NCBI RefSeq assembly: GCF_900105725.1
Contig: NZ_FNLM01000034.1
Coordinates: forward strand, 3,100,001-3,164,000
Origin: Gordonia westfalica
GTDB taxonomy: Bacteria > Actinomycetota > Actinomycetes > Mycobacteriales > Mycobacteriaceae
DNA: 64,000 nt
Direction of reading: 5' to 3'
This document shows, in pieces, positions 24,870-32,875 of this stretch. Within the stretch, counting starts at the first letter, position 1, and each line of letters starts with the position of its first letter. The translations under genes were made by a program, and so were the position numbers. The notes under the pieces were generated by a model that did no database searches, was not told where the DNA came from, and saw only the letters and a list, made by a program, of their open reading frames with translations.

Positions 24870-25063
24870 CGTGTGTTCCCGTCGCCGTGGACAACGCGGC
24901 GGTGTGCCGCGTATCCCGCTGGCCCTCCTTGGATTCGGACGTCACGGCTCGTGTGGCAGCGCTTCTGGAAGCTGCGAGAGCACTCGGGGCAGCGGATCTC
25001 ACTCGGTGGCAGGTCGCACGCTTCGGCCAGTTCTTCGTCGGTCAACGCTGCTCCTTTGTCCAT
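24866..25063 (-). CDS. Small zinc-finger protein
   Basis: 65 residues. It starts MDKGAALTDEELAEACDLPP (WhiB-like spacing is absent). A single finger follows, with RCPECSRSFQKRCHTSRDVRIQ and a terminal HRRVVHGDG. It overlaps the upstream gene by 22 bases; a later start is possible. Probably nucleic-acid binding. Confidence 0.5.
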   Translation of the reverse strand: MDKGAALTDEELAEACDLPPSEIRCPECSRSFQKRCHTSRDVRIQGGPAGYAAHRRVVHGDGNTR

Positions 25064-25206
25064 TCGACGCCGAGAACCGCGTCGTAGTGGGGTCCGGCGT
25101 GGCCGTGCTCGCGTGTGCAGCAGACGGTGGCGCGGGCGCCGGCACTGGCGAGCCATGCGATGTTGGCGCACTCGATCGCTGAGCTGGGCGCGGGTGGATG
25201 CTTCAC
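25042..25206 (-). CDS. Small Cys/His protein
   Basis: 54 residues from a GTG at 25206 that overlaps the preceding stop (GTGA). It ends with CCTREHGHAGPHYDAVLGVEW, a Cys/His pattern seen in many small actinophage proteins. Role unknown. Confidence 0.5.
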   Translation of the reverse strand: MKHPPAPSSAIECANIAWLASAGARATVCCTREHGHAGPHYDAVLGVEWTKEQR

Positions 25207-25436
25207 AGCTGCTCCTTGTCGTCGTGGCCGTAGTGGGTGATGAGGACGACGGGTTCGATGGAATCGCGGCCGTTGTCGTCGTGCATCCACGAGGTGGAGC
25301 CATCAGTGCGGCGCTCCACGTTGGCGCGGAACTGGTACACGCAGACGTCGGCGTCGTACCCGAACTCTGAGTCCGTCGCGACGACGGTGCTCGGCGGCAG
25401 CGCGGACAGCTTCTCGATTAGCTCGGCGACGGTCAT
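25203..25436 (-). CDS. Small hypothetical protein
   Basis: 77 residues, MTVAELIEKLSALPPSTVVA, then a beta-rich acidic part. The opening resembles the helix of many phage proteins that read LIEKLSALPPD. Linked by ATGA to the RuvC-like gene upstream. Function unknown. Confidence 0.6.
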   Translation of the reverse strand: MTVAELIEKLSALPPSTVVATDSEFGYDADVCVYQFRANVERRTDGSTSWMHDDNGRDSIEPVVLITHYGHDDKEQL

Positions 25437-26017
25437 CGTGTGGCTCGCAGTTCGGTGGGCCAGTCGATCGCTTGTAGTCCGGTGGTGTGCCGCTCCTTCG
25501 TTTCGAACGGCAGCGGCCACCCGAGGTGGTGGGCGCCCATGGCGGCGAGGATGACGGCGTCGCCTTCGTCGTCGTTGCAGATCCGTTCGCCGGGGAACAT
25601 CTCTCGCACCGCGGCGAGCACGCGGGCTTTGCGGACCTTCCGGTCGATCCCGCGGGGCACCGATCCGGTGGCCCACTTCTCCCGGGTCCCTGGGGCGACA
25701 ACGGCGATCGGGATGCCCATGCCCTGGATCGTGGAGTAGACGCCCATCCACAGTGCGTGGCGGTCCATCTGGGCGCCGTACTGCGACCCGTACGACGGGC
25801 CTTCCATCACGACGAGCTCGGTGTCGGCTGGGATCTGGGAGATGATCCGGCGGGTTTGGGCCACGATGCGGCGAGCGCGTTGCGGGTATCCCTCGCCGGC
25901 GGTGCCGTCGCGGCCGACCGCGGCGACGGCGATCACCTTCGTCGGGCCCACGGGGTGGAGCGCGAGGACCGCGATGCCGGTGCTGGTGAGGGACGGGTCG
26001 AGACCGACGATGCTCAC
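25433..26017 (-). CDS. RuvC-like Holliday junction resolvase
   Basis: 194 residues. The RNase H-fold core is plain: GLDPSLTSTG with Asp7, VVMEGPSYG with Glu72, and NDDEGDAVILA with Asp149/150/153 providing the metal-binding acidic residues. It should cut four-way junctions in replicating or recombining phage DNA before packaging. It fits with the RecE/RecT pair of the same operon. Confidence 0.8.
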   Translation of the reverse strand: MSIVGLDPSLTSTGIAVLALHPVGPTKVIAVAAVGRDGTAGEGYPQRARRIVAQTRRIISQIPADTELVVMEGPSYGSQYGAQMDRHALWMGVYSTIQGMGIPIAVVAPGTREKWATGSVPRGIDRKVRKARVLAAVREMFPGERICNDDEGDAVILAAMGAHHLGWPLPFETKERHTTGLQAIDWPTELRATR

Positions 26018-27273
26018 TCGACACCGCCCGCGATACCACCGGCAAGGCCGAACAGGCGCCTGATACCCGAGTCTGTGTCTGGGTCATTGAGGGTGATGGC
26101 GAACTCTTCGGTGCTCGATCCGTCGAGGCGGAGCACGGTGTCGACGTTCGTGACGTATCCGGTGTAGACGCGTCCGCCGATCTCGTAGCCGACGGTGTCG
26201 CCGCGCTGCGGCATCGTGACGCCGATGGGCAGGTACGGGGCTCCGTCAGGGATTCGGGTGCGGGCGGCGCGCAGTGGGCGCCCGTCGTCGATGGCGAGGC
26301 GGCCCATGAGCCGATGCGCGGCGGCCCGCATCTCGCGTGGTGCGAGGAACCACAGGCCGTGCTGGTCGAACCAACGGTCGACACGGTTGGTCGAGACGAC
26401 GGCGCGTGAGTGGACGTAGTCGCCGCCCGGGCCGTCGATCTCGTGCCACACGATGCGACCACCGAGATCGTGTGGCGGGCGCGCCGTGTGGACGTCGAGG
26501 GTGAGGGGACGTCGGTCGGTCTCGTGGGCGGTGTAGTGGGCGTAGATGCCGGTGCTGGTGGCGGGATCGTTGATCAGTGGGGTCATGCCGGTGCGGCCGT
26601 CGACGAGCCGGACGATGAGGGTCGTGCGGGCGGGTGGGCCGACCATGCCGCGGACGACGCCGACTCCTTCGGTTTCGAAGGTGAACTCCTCCATGTCCTG
26701 GTGGGCGGTGATGTCGAGTCGCCACCAGCGGGCCGGTTCCAGCCAGCGTGTGATCCCGGGCCACCGTCCGAGCTCGGGCGTGACGCGGCCGTCTCGGATT
26801 GGGCGGGTCAGCCAGGATGCGGGGTCCAGCGGGTCGTCGGGAAGCTGCCACAGCCCGCGGAGCGCGCCCGCGGGGCCGCCGCCGAAGGCTGCTCGCCACA
26901 TGAGGCAGTTGGGGCACTGGCAGCCGTCGTCGTCGGTCAGGCTCGCCGCTGCGTCGCACGTCGAGGGTAGGGGGCCGATGAACTCGGAGCCCGGGCACAG
27001 CACGGTGGAGTCGTCGTCGGCGTGGCGGTAGTCGCCGAGGATGGCCGATTCGGCGTACTCGTACTCCTCGCCCCGCATCCGGGCCATCACGACGTTCGTG
27101 AGGTACTCGCGGCGCATCTCCTCCATGCGGGTGGTGATGGCGAGGCCGTGCCACGCACGGCCGCAGTGCCCGCACCGGCGGTCGGCGTCGGCGGCGCGGC
27201 GGGCCTGCCCGCTTTCGCCGGCGGCGATTTGCTCGTCGATGAGGGCGTCGATGTCGTCGACGATGTCGCTCAT
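26014..27273 (-). CDS. Large hypothetical protein with zinc-binding N terminus
   Basis: 419 residues, one of the larger unknowns of the early operon. A CxxC pair (RRCGHCGRAWHG, about 33-44) and a second cysteine cluster (DGCQCPNCLMWRAAFGGG) suggest zinc binding. The remainder is beta-rich with repeated hydrophobic strands. No catalytic motif is clear. It overlaps its neighbours by four bases each. Confidence 0.6.
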   Translation of the reverse strand: MSDIVDDIDALIDEQIAAGESGQARRAADADRRCGHCGRAWHGLAITTRMEEMRREYLTNVVMARMRGEEYEYAESAILGDYRHADDDSTVLCPGSEFIGPLPSTCDAAASLTDDDGCQCPNCLMWRAAFGGGPAGALRGLWQLPDDPLDPASWLTRPIRDGRVTPELGRWPGITRWLEPARWWRLDITAHQDMEEFTFETEGVGVVRGMVGPPARTTLIVRLVDGRTGMTPLINDPATSTGIYAHYTAHETDRRPLTLDVHTARPPHDLGGRIVWHEIDGPGGDYVHSRAVVSTNRVDRWFDQHGLWFLAPREMRAAAHRLMGRLAIDDGRPLRAARTRIPDGAPYLPIGVTMPQRGDTVGYEIGGRVYTGYVTNVDTVLRLDGSSTEEFAITLNDPDTDSGIRRLFGLAGGIAGGVE

Positions 27274-27482
27274 GGTCGCTCCCGTCCGGTGAAAATGTCA
27301 CTGCCCCAGGCAACGTGATGAACGAGCATCGAGGTGCCAACAGCGTGGCGCAGTGCTTCGATCTCACTTGGGAACGCCGTCGCGCCTGAGTTGTCGCCGT
27401 AGTAGGCGATCCAGACGCCGGTCGGTTCGATGGTCAGTTCGGCGTCTGGGGGCAGCATGATTGCCGAGTCGTGCGTGCTCAC
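27270..27482 (-). CDS. Small hypothetical protein
   Basis: 70 residues, MSTHDSAIMLPPDAELTIEP, then VWIAYYGDNSGATAFPSEIEALRHAV. The latter resembles short phage proteins that report position or dose, but the family is unknown. Four-base overlaps on both sides. Confidence 0.55.
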   Translation of the reverse strand: MSTHDSAIMLPPDAELTIEPTGVWIAYYGDNSGATAFPSEIEALRHAVGTSMLVHHVAWGSDIFTGRERP

Positions 27483-27772
27483 GGTTCCACCACCTGCGCG
27501 TCGGTGACCTCGTCGGGTTGGTGGCGGGCGAACTCGTCGCGGACGATCTGCGCCGCCTCACCGACACCGGAGAGGGCGAGGCCCTTCACGGCGAACGCGA
27601 GGAGTGCGCGGAGCGCATCGGTCGGGACGTCTTCGGCCGACGGGCTGCCGCCCGGGAGGTGTCCGAACAACCCGTCGGGGTGTCGCATCACGTGGATGCG
27701 CCACTCGATTGGTGAGTCGGCGCTGTCGCTGGTGTCGACGGCAACCACCTTGGAACGCTTCTCGGTCCTCAC
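27479..27772 (-). CDS. Small hypothetical protein
   Basis: 97 residues. Mixed strands in the first half, a long helix in the second (ALRALLAFAVKGLALSGVG). Overlaps the upstream zinc protein gene by four bases. Not recognised. Confidence 0.55.
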   Translation of the reverse strand: MRTEKRSKVVAVDTSDSADSPIEWRIHVMRHPDGLFGHLPGGSPSAEDVPTDALRALLAFAVKGLALSGVGEAAQIVRDEFARHQPDEVTDAQVVEP

Positions 27773-28065
27773 AGTTCCGTCACCTCCTGCATCACGTCAC
27801 GGATGGCGTAGAACCGCATGTCGCACACCGGGCAGACCGGCTGGGGTGCGCCCTTCTTCGTGAGGGTGCGGCGCACGTGGTTGCGGACGACCTGCACGCA
27901 GTGCTGGCACAGCAGCGTCACGTGGTGGCCGCACGTGTGGTCGTCGTGTGTCTTCGGCGGGTGCATCACCACGCGGTAGACCGCGGGGGCGGTGCACACC
28001 ACGCGGGGGGAGGCCGAGTCGCACGGGATGTGCGCGGCGAAGTCGGGCAGGTGGGGCTGGGTCAC
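27769..28065 (-). CDS. Zinc-binding protein, paralogue of the 37,660 gene
   Basis: 98 residues with CGHHVTLLCQHC and CPVCDMRF as likely zinc ligands. It aligns along its length with the protein at 37660-37968: LPDF opening, WRV/YRVVMH-PK-H, central Cys cluster, final C-x-x-C. The two seem to be copies within one operon. Function unknown. Confidence 0.6.
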   Translation of the reverse strand: MTQPHLPDFAAHIPCDSASPRVVCTAPAVYRVVMHPPKTHDDHTCGHHVTLLCQHCVQVVRNHVRRTLTKKGAPQPVCPVCDMRFYAIRDVMQEVTEL

Positions 28066-28850
28066 TACGAGCTTCCTTTCGAGGCTGAGGCGGCGAGCTG
28101 TTCGCGGACGAGTGCCATCCCGCGGGCGGCACGGGCGGCGGTGTCGGGGTCGTGATCGCAGACACGGTTCCCGCGGTAACCGGTCTCGTTGTCGCAGAGC
28201 GGGCAGTTCTCGCGAGCGATCCGTTCCGCCTCGACGCGGGCGGCGCGCTCGGCCCGTTCGGCCTCGGTACGGCGCTGGGCCTGCTGGGCGTCCCAGGTCT
28301 CGCGGATTCGCCGCGCGTCAGCGCAGGCGCCGCACGCCGGGGGGCGCTCGTCGTTGATGTGCTTGGGGCAGCGGGGGGTTGGGGGCTCGTCGCTCGCACG
28401 TTCCGGTACGTAACCCTCCCTCCCTTCGTAACCACTAGAGGGAAGGGAAGGGAAGGGATGGGAGTCGTGAACGTGCGGCGAACGTTCGCCCGAACCGTTC
28501 GGCTGAACAGGTTCAGTCCGTTCGGTGGAACGTTCACCCGAACGAACCTTGCGCATGCGCTGTCTAGCAGCAGCTTTCTCCGATTCGACCTGTTCTTTCG
28601 ACCGCTGGTGATTGAGGAACTTCACGAACCGATAGCCACCGTCGACGGTCTCCCACAGGCCGCAATCCGTGAGGCGGTCAGCCTGTGCTTTCGTTCCGAT
28701 TTGCCGCGCAATTCGCGTCGGAACGAATCCATCCGTGAGTTGCTGCATGCACCAGGCACCCGCGCGAGCCCACAATCCGATGGCCGAGTTGCCGGCCTGG
28801 ATCATCTTGTCGTCGAACGCGGCGGTGTCTGAGACACGGAAGTCAGGCAC
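28065..28850 (-). CDS. DnaD-like replication initiation protein
   Basis: 261 residues. The N-terminal winged helix (MPDFRVSDTAAFDDKMIQAG; IGLWARAGAWCMQQLTDGFV; GLWETVDGGYRFVKFLNHQRS) is the common start of actinophage replication-initiation proteins. A Ser/Glu/Arg/Pro-rich linker is encoded by the repeat region at 28438-28560. The C-terminal half has two Cys pairs (RCPKHINDERPPACGACAD; CPLCDNETG). It probably binds the origin inside its own gene and loads host helicase. Confidence 0.65.
   Translation of the reverse strand: MPDFRVSDTAAFDDKMIQAGNSAIGLWARAGAWCMQQLTDGFVPTRIARQIGTKAQADRLTDCGLWETVDGGYRFVKFLNHQRSKEQVESEKAAARQRMRKVRSGERSTERTEPVQPNGSGERSPHVHDSHPFPSLPSSGYEGREGYVPERASDEPPTPRCPKHINDERPPACGACADARRIRETWDAQQAQRRTEAERAERAARVEAERIARENCPLCDNETGYRGNRVCDHDPDTAARAARGMALVREQLAASASKGSS
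28438..28560. repeat. Iteron-like cluster, candidate replication origin
   Basis: A purine run of GGGAA repeats (28438-28458) is followed by six GAAC/GTTC elements in about 80 bases. Examples are palindrome CGAACGTTCG (28479-28488), CTGAACAGGTTCAG (28503-28516) and GAACGTTC (28529-28536). GCGCATGCGC (28551-28560) closes the block. It lies inside the replication gene, as iterons do in lambda O. Confidence 0.4.
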
Positions 28851-29250
28851 TGAGTTTCACCTCCATGTCGATCTCTGCGAAGGTGAATTTGCGGCCTACG
28901 AGCTCGCTGATGGCTTTCTCTGCGCACTCGCGGGAGGGGACGGTTCCCTGCAGCACCGCGGTGGCTTTCTGGATGCGCTCAGCCCACTGCTCGTCCCGCA
29001 CGTAGGTCGCCTTGCGGCGGTTGCACGGACTGCATGCGGCGCGCAGGTTGTCTATGTCGTCGGAGCCGCCGATCGCGCGCGGGATGACGTGGTCGAGCTC
29101 GAGCATGATGTACGGGTCGTCAGCGGTCCAAGGGGCGTTCTTCGGGGACGGGCACGGTTCGAACTGCAGCCCGCAGTACTGGCAGCGGTAGCCGTCGCGC
29201 TCGTAGACCGAGAGACGTACCCGCATCGAGATCTTGGGTCTATGCGCCAC
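28843..29250 (-). CDS. HNH endonuclease
   Basis: 135 residues from a GTG at 29250 (an ATG at 29226 is possible). Canonical HNH: YRCQYCGLQF, LELDHVIPRAIGG, NLRAACSPCNRRKAT. It is probably a free-standing homing or helper nuclease. It overlaps the upstream gene by 11 bases. Confidence 0.8.
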   Translation of the reverse strand: MAHRPKISMRVRLSVYERDGYRCQYCGLQFEPCPSPKNAPWTADDPYIMLELDHVIPRAIGGSDDIDNLRAACSPCNRRKATYVRDEQWAERIQKATAVLQGTVPSRECAEKAISELVGRKFTFAEIDMEVKLSA

Positions 29251-29407
29251 TCTGGGTCTCCTTGTCGTGTAGTCGGGTCGGGCAGTCGGGTGCGTGCCCC
29301 TGCGCTTCGGGGTGCCACTCGCACCACAGGCACCGGCGGTTCCGGATCCGCTCGGCGGTCGTGAGGACCCCGGGAAGGGGCTTCATCTCGCGGGTCTCGC
29401 GGCTCAT
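29240..29407 (-). CDS. Small cysteine-rich protein
   Basis: 55 residues; CLWCEWHPEAQGHAPDC is a likely zinc site. The N-terminal helix reads PLPGVLTTAERIRNRR. Set between two HNH genes with short overlaps. Function unknown. Confidence 0.55.
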   Translation of the reverse strand: MSRETREMKPLPGVLTTAERIRNRRCLWCEWHPEAQGHAPDCPTRLHDKETQSGA

Positions 29408-29820
29408 TCGTCGGCTCCATCCGTGAGGAGTTCGGGACTCAGCTGGGCCGCGCGGCGAGCGAGCGCCTGTTGCTTCGTCACCACGAGGTGGCAGTCGTGG
29501 CAGAGGGTTTCGAGGTTGGACTGGTGGTTGTGGCAGCCGAAGCCATAGCCGCGGCCGACGCGCGGGACGATGTGGTTCACCTCGAGCGCGCGGGTGCTGC
29601 CGCACTTCACGCACTGGCGGCCGTCGCGCCGTTTCGCCTTCTCCCGGGCGGCGGTCCAGTCGTGCTCGCCGCGCCACTCGTACATGCAGGCGTCGCTGCA
29701 CCAGCGGGTGCGACGGCCGGTCAGCTTGGTTCCGCAGCGGTCACAGACCCCGGGAGTATGCGCGTGTGGGAGCCACGGGCACGCTGCCGCCTCGCGCTCG
29801 AGATACTCGACGTACGTCAC
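29404..29820 (-). CDS. HNH endonuclease with zinc ribbon
   Basis: 138 residues from a GTG at 29820 that overlaps the DUF4326 stop (GTGA). An N-terminal ribbon (CDRCGTKLTGRRTRWCSDAC) precedes the HNH core (QCVKCGSTRALEVNHIVPR, then NHQSNLETLCHDCH). The second such nuclease within 1 kb; the pair are different enough not to be a recent duplication. Confidence 0.8.
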   Translation of the reverse strand: MTYVEYLEREAAACPWLPHAHTPGVCDRCGTKLTGRRTRWCSDACMYEWRGEHDWTAAREKAKRRDGRQCVKCGSTRALEVNHIVPRVGRGYGFGCHNHQSNLETLCHDCHLVVTKQQALARRAAQLSPELLTDGADE

Positions 29821-30209
29821 CGGGGTCCACCGCCGTTCGCGATCTCCAGGAGCACATCGGCATGGCACGGGGCATCGAGCGGGCACCAGCACACGAGGTC
29901 ACGGCCACGGAGGACGCGATTCGCGTGCGCGGGCAACGACTCAATGCCGTGGGTGTAGATGCCGTGATGCGGTCGAGCGGAGGGTTTGACCGGAACGAAG
30001 ACGACCGGCGCATACCGGCGGTACGCCTCGACAGACTGCTCGGCAGTGATGTCACTCAGCCCTGAGACGGGGCCGTAGATGTTTGTGATGTCGGGCACCG
30101 CGCCGCCGACCGGAAACGGGTTGCCCCACTTCGTCGGCCGCCCGACGTAGACCGCACCCTGGGGCATCTTCCAACCCTTCGTGCGACGGCGCTGGATACG
30201 TTGTGGCAT
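29817..30209 (-). CDS. DUF4326 protein
   Basis: 130 residues starting MPQRIQRRRTKGWKMPQGAV, then YVGRPTKWGNPFPVGG and the late CWCPLDAPCHADVLLEIAN. This is the signature of DUF4326, found widely in phages and plasmids. The biochemical role is unknown to me. The ATG at 30209 shares one base with the previous stop. Confidence 0.75.
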   Translation of the reverse strand: MPQRIQRRRTKGWKMPQGAVYVGRPTKWGNPFPVGGAVPDITNIYGPVSGLSDITAEQSVEAYRRYAPVVFVPVKPSARPHHGIYTHGIESLPAHANRVLRGRDLVCWCPLDAPCHADVLLEIANGGGPR

Positions 30210-30460
30210 CACCGATCGCCTCCGTGCAGGGGGCACACCAGGCGGTGGTCGCGACGACCGTGCGCTGTGTCGCACAGCTCGCGGTCAGTCGGGTGTCGGC
30301 AGACGTTGCCCGGGCGGGTGATGAGCCCGCACCGGCAGTAGGTGACGTCCAGGAGCGGGTTGTAGGTGACCGGTTCGTGCTGGTCGGTCGAGCATCGGTT
30401 TCGCACCCCGATGTCCTCGTTGAACAGCACGGGGATCAGGCGATGTCGGGTGAAGGTCAT
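30209..30460 (-). CDS. Small cysteine/histidine-rich protein
   Basis: 83 residues. Several candidate zinc ligands occur (YCRCGLITRPGNVCRH; LVCPLHGGD). ATGA overlap with the methyltransferase gene. Role unknown. Confidence 0.55.
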   Translation of the reverse strand: MTFTRHRLIPVLFNEDIGVRNRCSTDQHEPVTYNPLLDVTYCRCGLITRPGNVCRHPTDRELCDTAHGRRDHRLVCPLHGGDR

Positions 30461-31515
30461 GTGGCACCGCCGAAGTCGAGGACCGGCTGAGCCAGCCGGG
30501 TCCGGATCGATAGGTCGAGGTACTCGCTGTTGAGGTCGATGCCGACGTATCGGCGCCCGTGCCGGGCGGCGGCGAGCCCGGTTGTGCCGGAACCGCTGAA
30601 CGGGTCGAGGACGGTGCCGCCGGGTTTGCACCCGGCCTGGATGCACCGCTCGGCCAAGGCGAGGGGCATGACGGCGAAGTGCGCACCGGGAAACGGCTGC
30701 GTGGGGATGGACCAGACGTCGCCGGGATTGCGGCCCCGCTCGTGGGTGGCGGTGTGGCGCTCGCCGGTCGGGCCGCCGTTCGTCTGAGGGGAGGTGCCCG
30801 GGGGTCGCGCCTCGGCCCGCTGCCCCCACGCCTGGGCGATGGAGTTCTCTTTGTTCACGCTGCCCGATCGTGCGCGGCGGGTCAGGTCTCGATCGCCGTC
30901 GTACTGCTCGCGAATGGGGTCGAGATCGAACCAGTAGCGGGTCGACTTCGCGAACATGAACACGTGCTCGTGACGCTTCGACAATCGGTCGGTGATGCTC
31001 TCGGGCATGCCGTTTGGCTTCGACCAGATCACCTCGTTGCGCAGGATCCAGCCGTCATCCTGGAGCGCGAACGCGACGCGCCACGGGATGCCCATGAGGT
31101 TCTTCGCGGGCGGGGCGCCCGGCTTGATCGCGCCGGTGTTGCTGCCCTTCGATGGGTACCGGCCATCGTGGACCGGAGTGATCATGCTGCCGTTGATCGG
31201 CCGCTGAGTGCCGCGTTCGTCCTTGCGTCCCTGGTTGCCCCACGATCCCGAGTAGCTGTCGCCGAGGTTGAGCCACAGGGTGCCGTCGTCGGTGAGCACG
31301 CGGCGCAGCTCGGCGAACAGCGCGCGCATCGTCTCGACGTACTCGGCTGGCGAGGCCTCCAACCCGTATTGTCCGGGCTCTCCGTAATCGCGGAGGCCGA
31401 AGTAGGGCGGGCTCGTCACGATGCAGTTGACCGATCCGGATTCGAGCTGCCGGCCGATGGCGAGCGCGTCGCCGAGGTAGAGCGTCGCCGAATCGTCGGC
31501 GTAGTACGGCGTCAT
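30457..31515 (-). CDS. DNA methyltransferase (N4-cytosine/N6-adenine)
   Basis: 352 residues. Catalytic TSPPYFGLRDYG at 34-45 comes before the SAM-binding DPFSGSGTTGLA near the C terminus (about 318), the beta-class order of N6-adenine and N4-cytosine enzymes. No restriction enzyme is next to it, so it is probably a solitary methylase that guards phage DNA against host restriction or marks its origin. Confidence 0.85.
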   Translation of the reverse strand: MTPYYADDSATLYLGDALAIGRQLESGSVNCIVTSPPYFGLRDYGEPGQYGLEASPAEYVETMRALFAELRRVLTDDGTLWLNLGDSYSGSWGNQGRKDERGTQRPINGSMITPVHDGRYPSKGSNTGAIKPGAPPAKNLMGIPWRVAFALQDDGWILRNEVIWSKPNGMPESITDRLSKRHEHVFMFAKSTRYWFDLDPIREQYDGDRDLTRRARSGSVNKENSIAQAWGQRAEARPPGTSPQTNGGPTGERHTATHERGRNPGDVWSIPTQPFPGAHFAVMPLALAERCIQAGCKPGGTVLDPFSGSGTTGLAAARHGRRYVGIDLNSEYLDLSIRTRLAQPVLDFGGAT

Positions 31516-31919
31516 GACACCTCCTGGAACAGGTCGAGTTGGCCGGGTGCGGGCTGGGGTCGCTCTTGAAGGTCGATCGCTTCGAGGGTGATGCGGTACA
31601 GCGCGGGGATGTCGCGGGTGTTGACCGGGTAGACCCGCCACGCGACCAGCGCGCGGGCTCGTAGCTCGTCGGGGAGGCTGTCGGCCCACTTCTGGACTCG
31701 GGTGAGGGTGATGGACGTTTCGCGCTCGGGGTTCCACTGAGTGGGCCACCAGCCGGTGAGCTTGTTGCCGCGTACCGCGTAGGAGAAGCGGCCGTTCCCG
31801 CCTCCACTCATGCTGGTTCGCACGTGGTCGGTCATGCCGGACGTCGCGACGATGGGAGCGATGACCCGGTGCGCTTCGCGGAGGAGGTCCCGCTCGTCGG
31901 CGGTCAGGACGAGGGTCAT
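31512..31919 (-). CDS. Hypothetical early phage protein
   Basis: 135 residues. Starts MTLVLTADERDLLREAHRVI; then GRFSYAVRGNKLTGWWPTQW and a helical segment. It ends with LDLFQEVS, which resembles clamp-binding QLDLF motifs and could tether the protein to the host sliding clamp. This motif reading is tentative. Confidence 0.55.
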   Translation of the reverse strand: MTLVLTADERDLLREAHRVIAPIVATSGMTDHVRTSMSGGGNGRFSYAVRGNKLTGWWPTQWNPERETSITLTRVQKWADSLPDELRARALVAWRVYPVNTRDIPALYRITLEAIDLQERPQPAPGQLDLFQEVS

Positions 31920-32134
31920 GATCGCGCGCTGTCGAGTAGATCGCGGTTGGCTTCGCGGAACGCGTCACCGTTCTGCTCGATCCATGCTGCGGTTGCCTGT
32001 TGGCGGCGCGGGAGAGCCAGCCCGTCCCAGCGGTTTCGCCAGGTGCCGTCCTTGAGGAGGTACGCGCTGGTGCCGTCGTAGACGCCGGGGATCTCGACGG
32101 CGATCGCGATGTCGTCGGTGGTGAACTCAGGCAC
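31916..32134 (-). CDS. Small hypothetical protein
   Basis: 72 residues, acidic N-terminal half and a Trp-containing helix (TAAWIEQNGDAFREANRDLL). Short overlaps on both sides place it in the operon. Not recognised. Confidence 0.55.
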   Translation of the reverse strand: MPEFTTDDIAIAVEIPGVYDGTSAYLLKDGTWRNRWDGLALPRRQQATAAWIEQNGDAFREANRDLLDSARS

Positions 32135-32378
32135 TCGTCACCTCCTCGGTGTAGATGGAGAGTTGTGGTCCGACGTTGCGGGCTGTGGCGATGTCGGCGC
32201 GGTTGTAGGCGGCGATGAGGTCTTTCAGGTGTTCCTCGGCCTTGAATCCGGTGAGGTCGGAGCGGACGGGGCCGTCGAGATAGGCGATCAGTTCGTCGGG
32301 GGCGCCGGTGATCTCGTAGGGCTCGCCGTCGGGGCCGCGGTTGTCGACGTCGCGGAGACGCCACTGGGTTTCGCTCAC
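32127..32378 (-). CDS. Small hypothetical protein
   Basis: 83 residues, MSETQWRLRDVDNRGPDGEP, with an ITGAPDELIAYLDGP helix followed by LKDLIAAYNRAD. ATGA overlap with the ASCH gene. Function unknown. Confidence 0.55.
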   Translation of the reverse strand: MSETQWRLRDVDNRGPDGEPYEITGAPDELIAYLDGPVRSDLTGFKAEEHLKDLIAAYNRADIATARNVGPQLSIYTEEVTSA

Positions 32379-32875
32379 CGGGCCACCTCCCGGGTTCCGT
32401 ACTCGGCGTGCTGTTCAGCGAGGGCGTCGAGTCGGCGGATGATGTCGGCGGGCGGTGTCCACAGTCCGAGTGCGCCTGCGCAGATGAGGGGTTCGGCGAG
32501 TGGGCGGGGGTTCTCGAGGACGAGGTGGGTGACGGCGCGGCGGGTGCGGCCGCCGGCCTCGGCGTAGGCGCTCACGCCCCAGGGGCGGCAGCATCCGCCG
32601 TCGGGATGGACGTCGACGAGGTCGACGATCCCGATGATCGCGCCCTTCTCGAACTGCCACTCGGGCAGCCGGCCACCGACGATCCCGTGCGGTGGGTGCT
32701 GCTCGTACCAAGCGCCGTGCACCAGATCGGACTGCGAGCCGCGGTCGGACCACCGCAGACCCGCGTGGATCGCCAGCGGGCCCCGGTAGGACCAGTTCGC
32801 CGTGCGATTCTCGATGAGCTTCCCGCCCTGGACGATCGCCCACGCCCAGGGCTGCTGGACTGTGAGGGCCTTCAT
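32375..32875 (-). CDS. ASCH-domain protein
   Basis: 166 residues. The opening MKALTVQQPWAWAIVQGGKL followed by IENRTANWSYRGPLAIHAG is the hallmark of the ASCH superfamily, an RNA- or nucleotide-binding barrel. A C-terminal helix (PADIIRRLDALAEQHAEYG) follows. Relatives include N4-acetylcytidine amidohydrolases, so modified-nucleoside handling is possible. Specific role unknown. Confidence 0.8.
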   Translation of the reverse strand: MKALTVQQPWAWAIVQGGKLIENRTANWSYRGPLAIHAGLRWSDRGSQSDLVHGAWYEQHPPHGIVGGRLPEWQFEKGAIIGIVDLVDVHPDGGCCRPWGVSAYAEAGGRTRRAVTHLVLENPRPLAEPLICAGALGLWTPPADIIRRLDALAEQHAEYGTREVAR

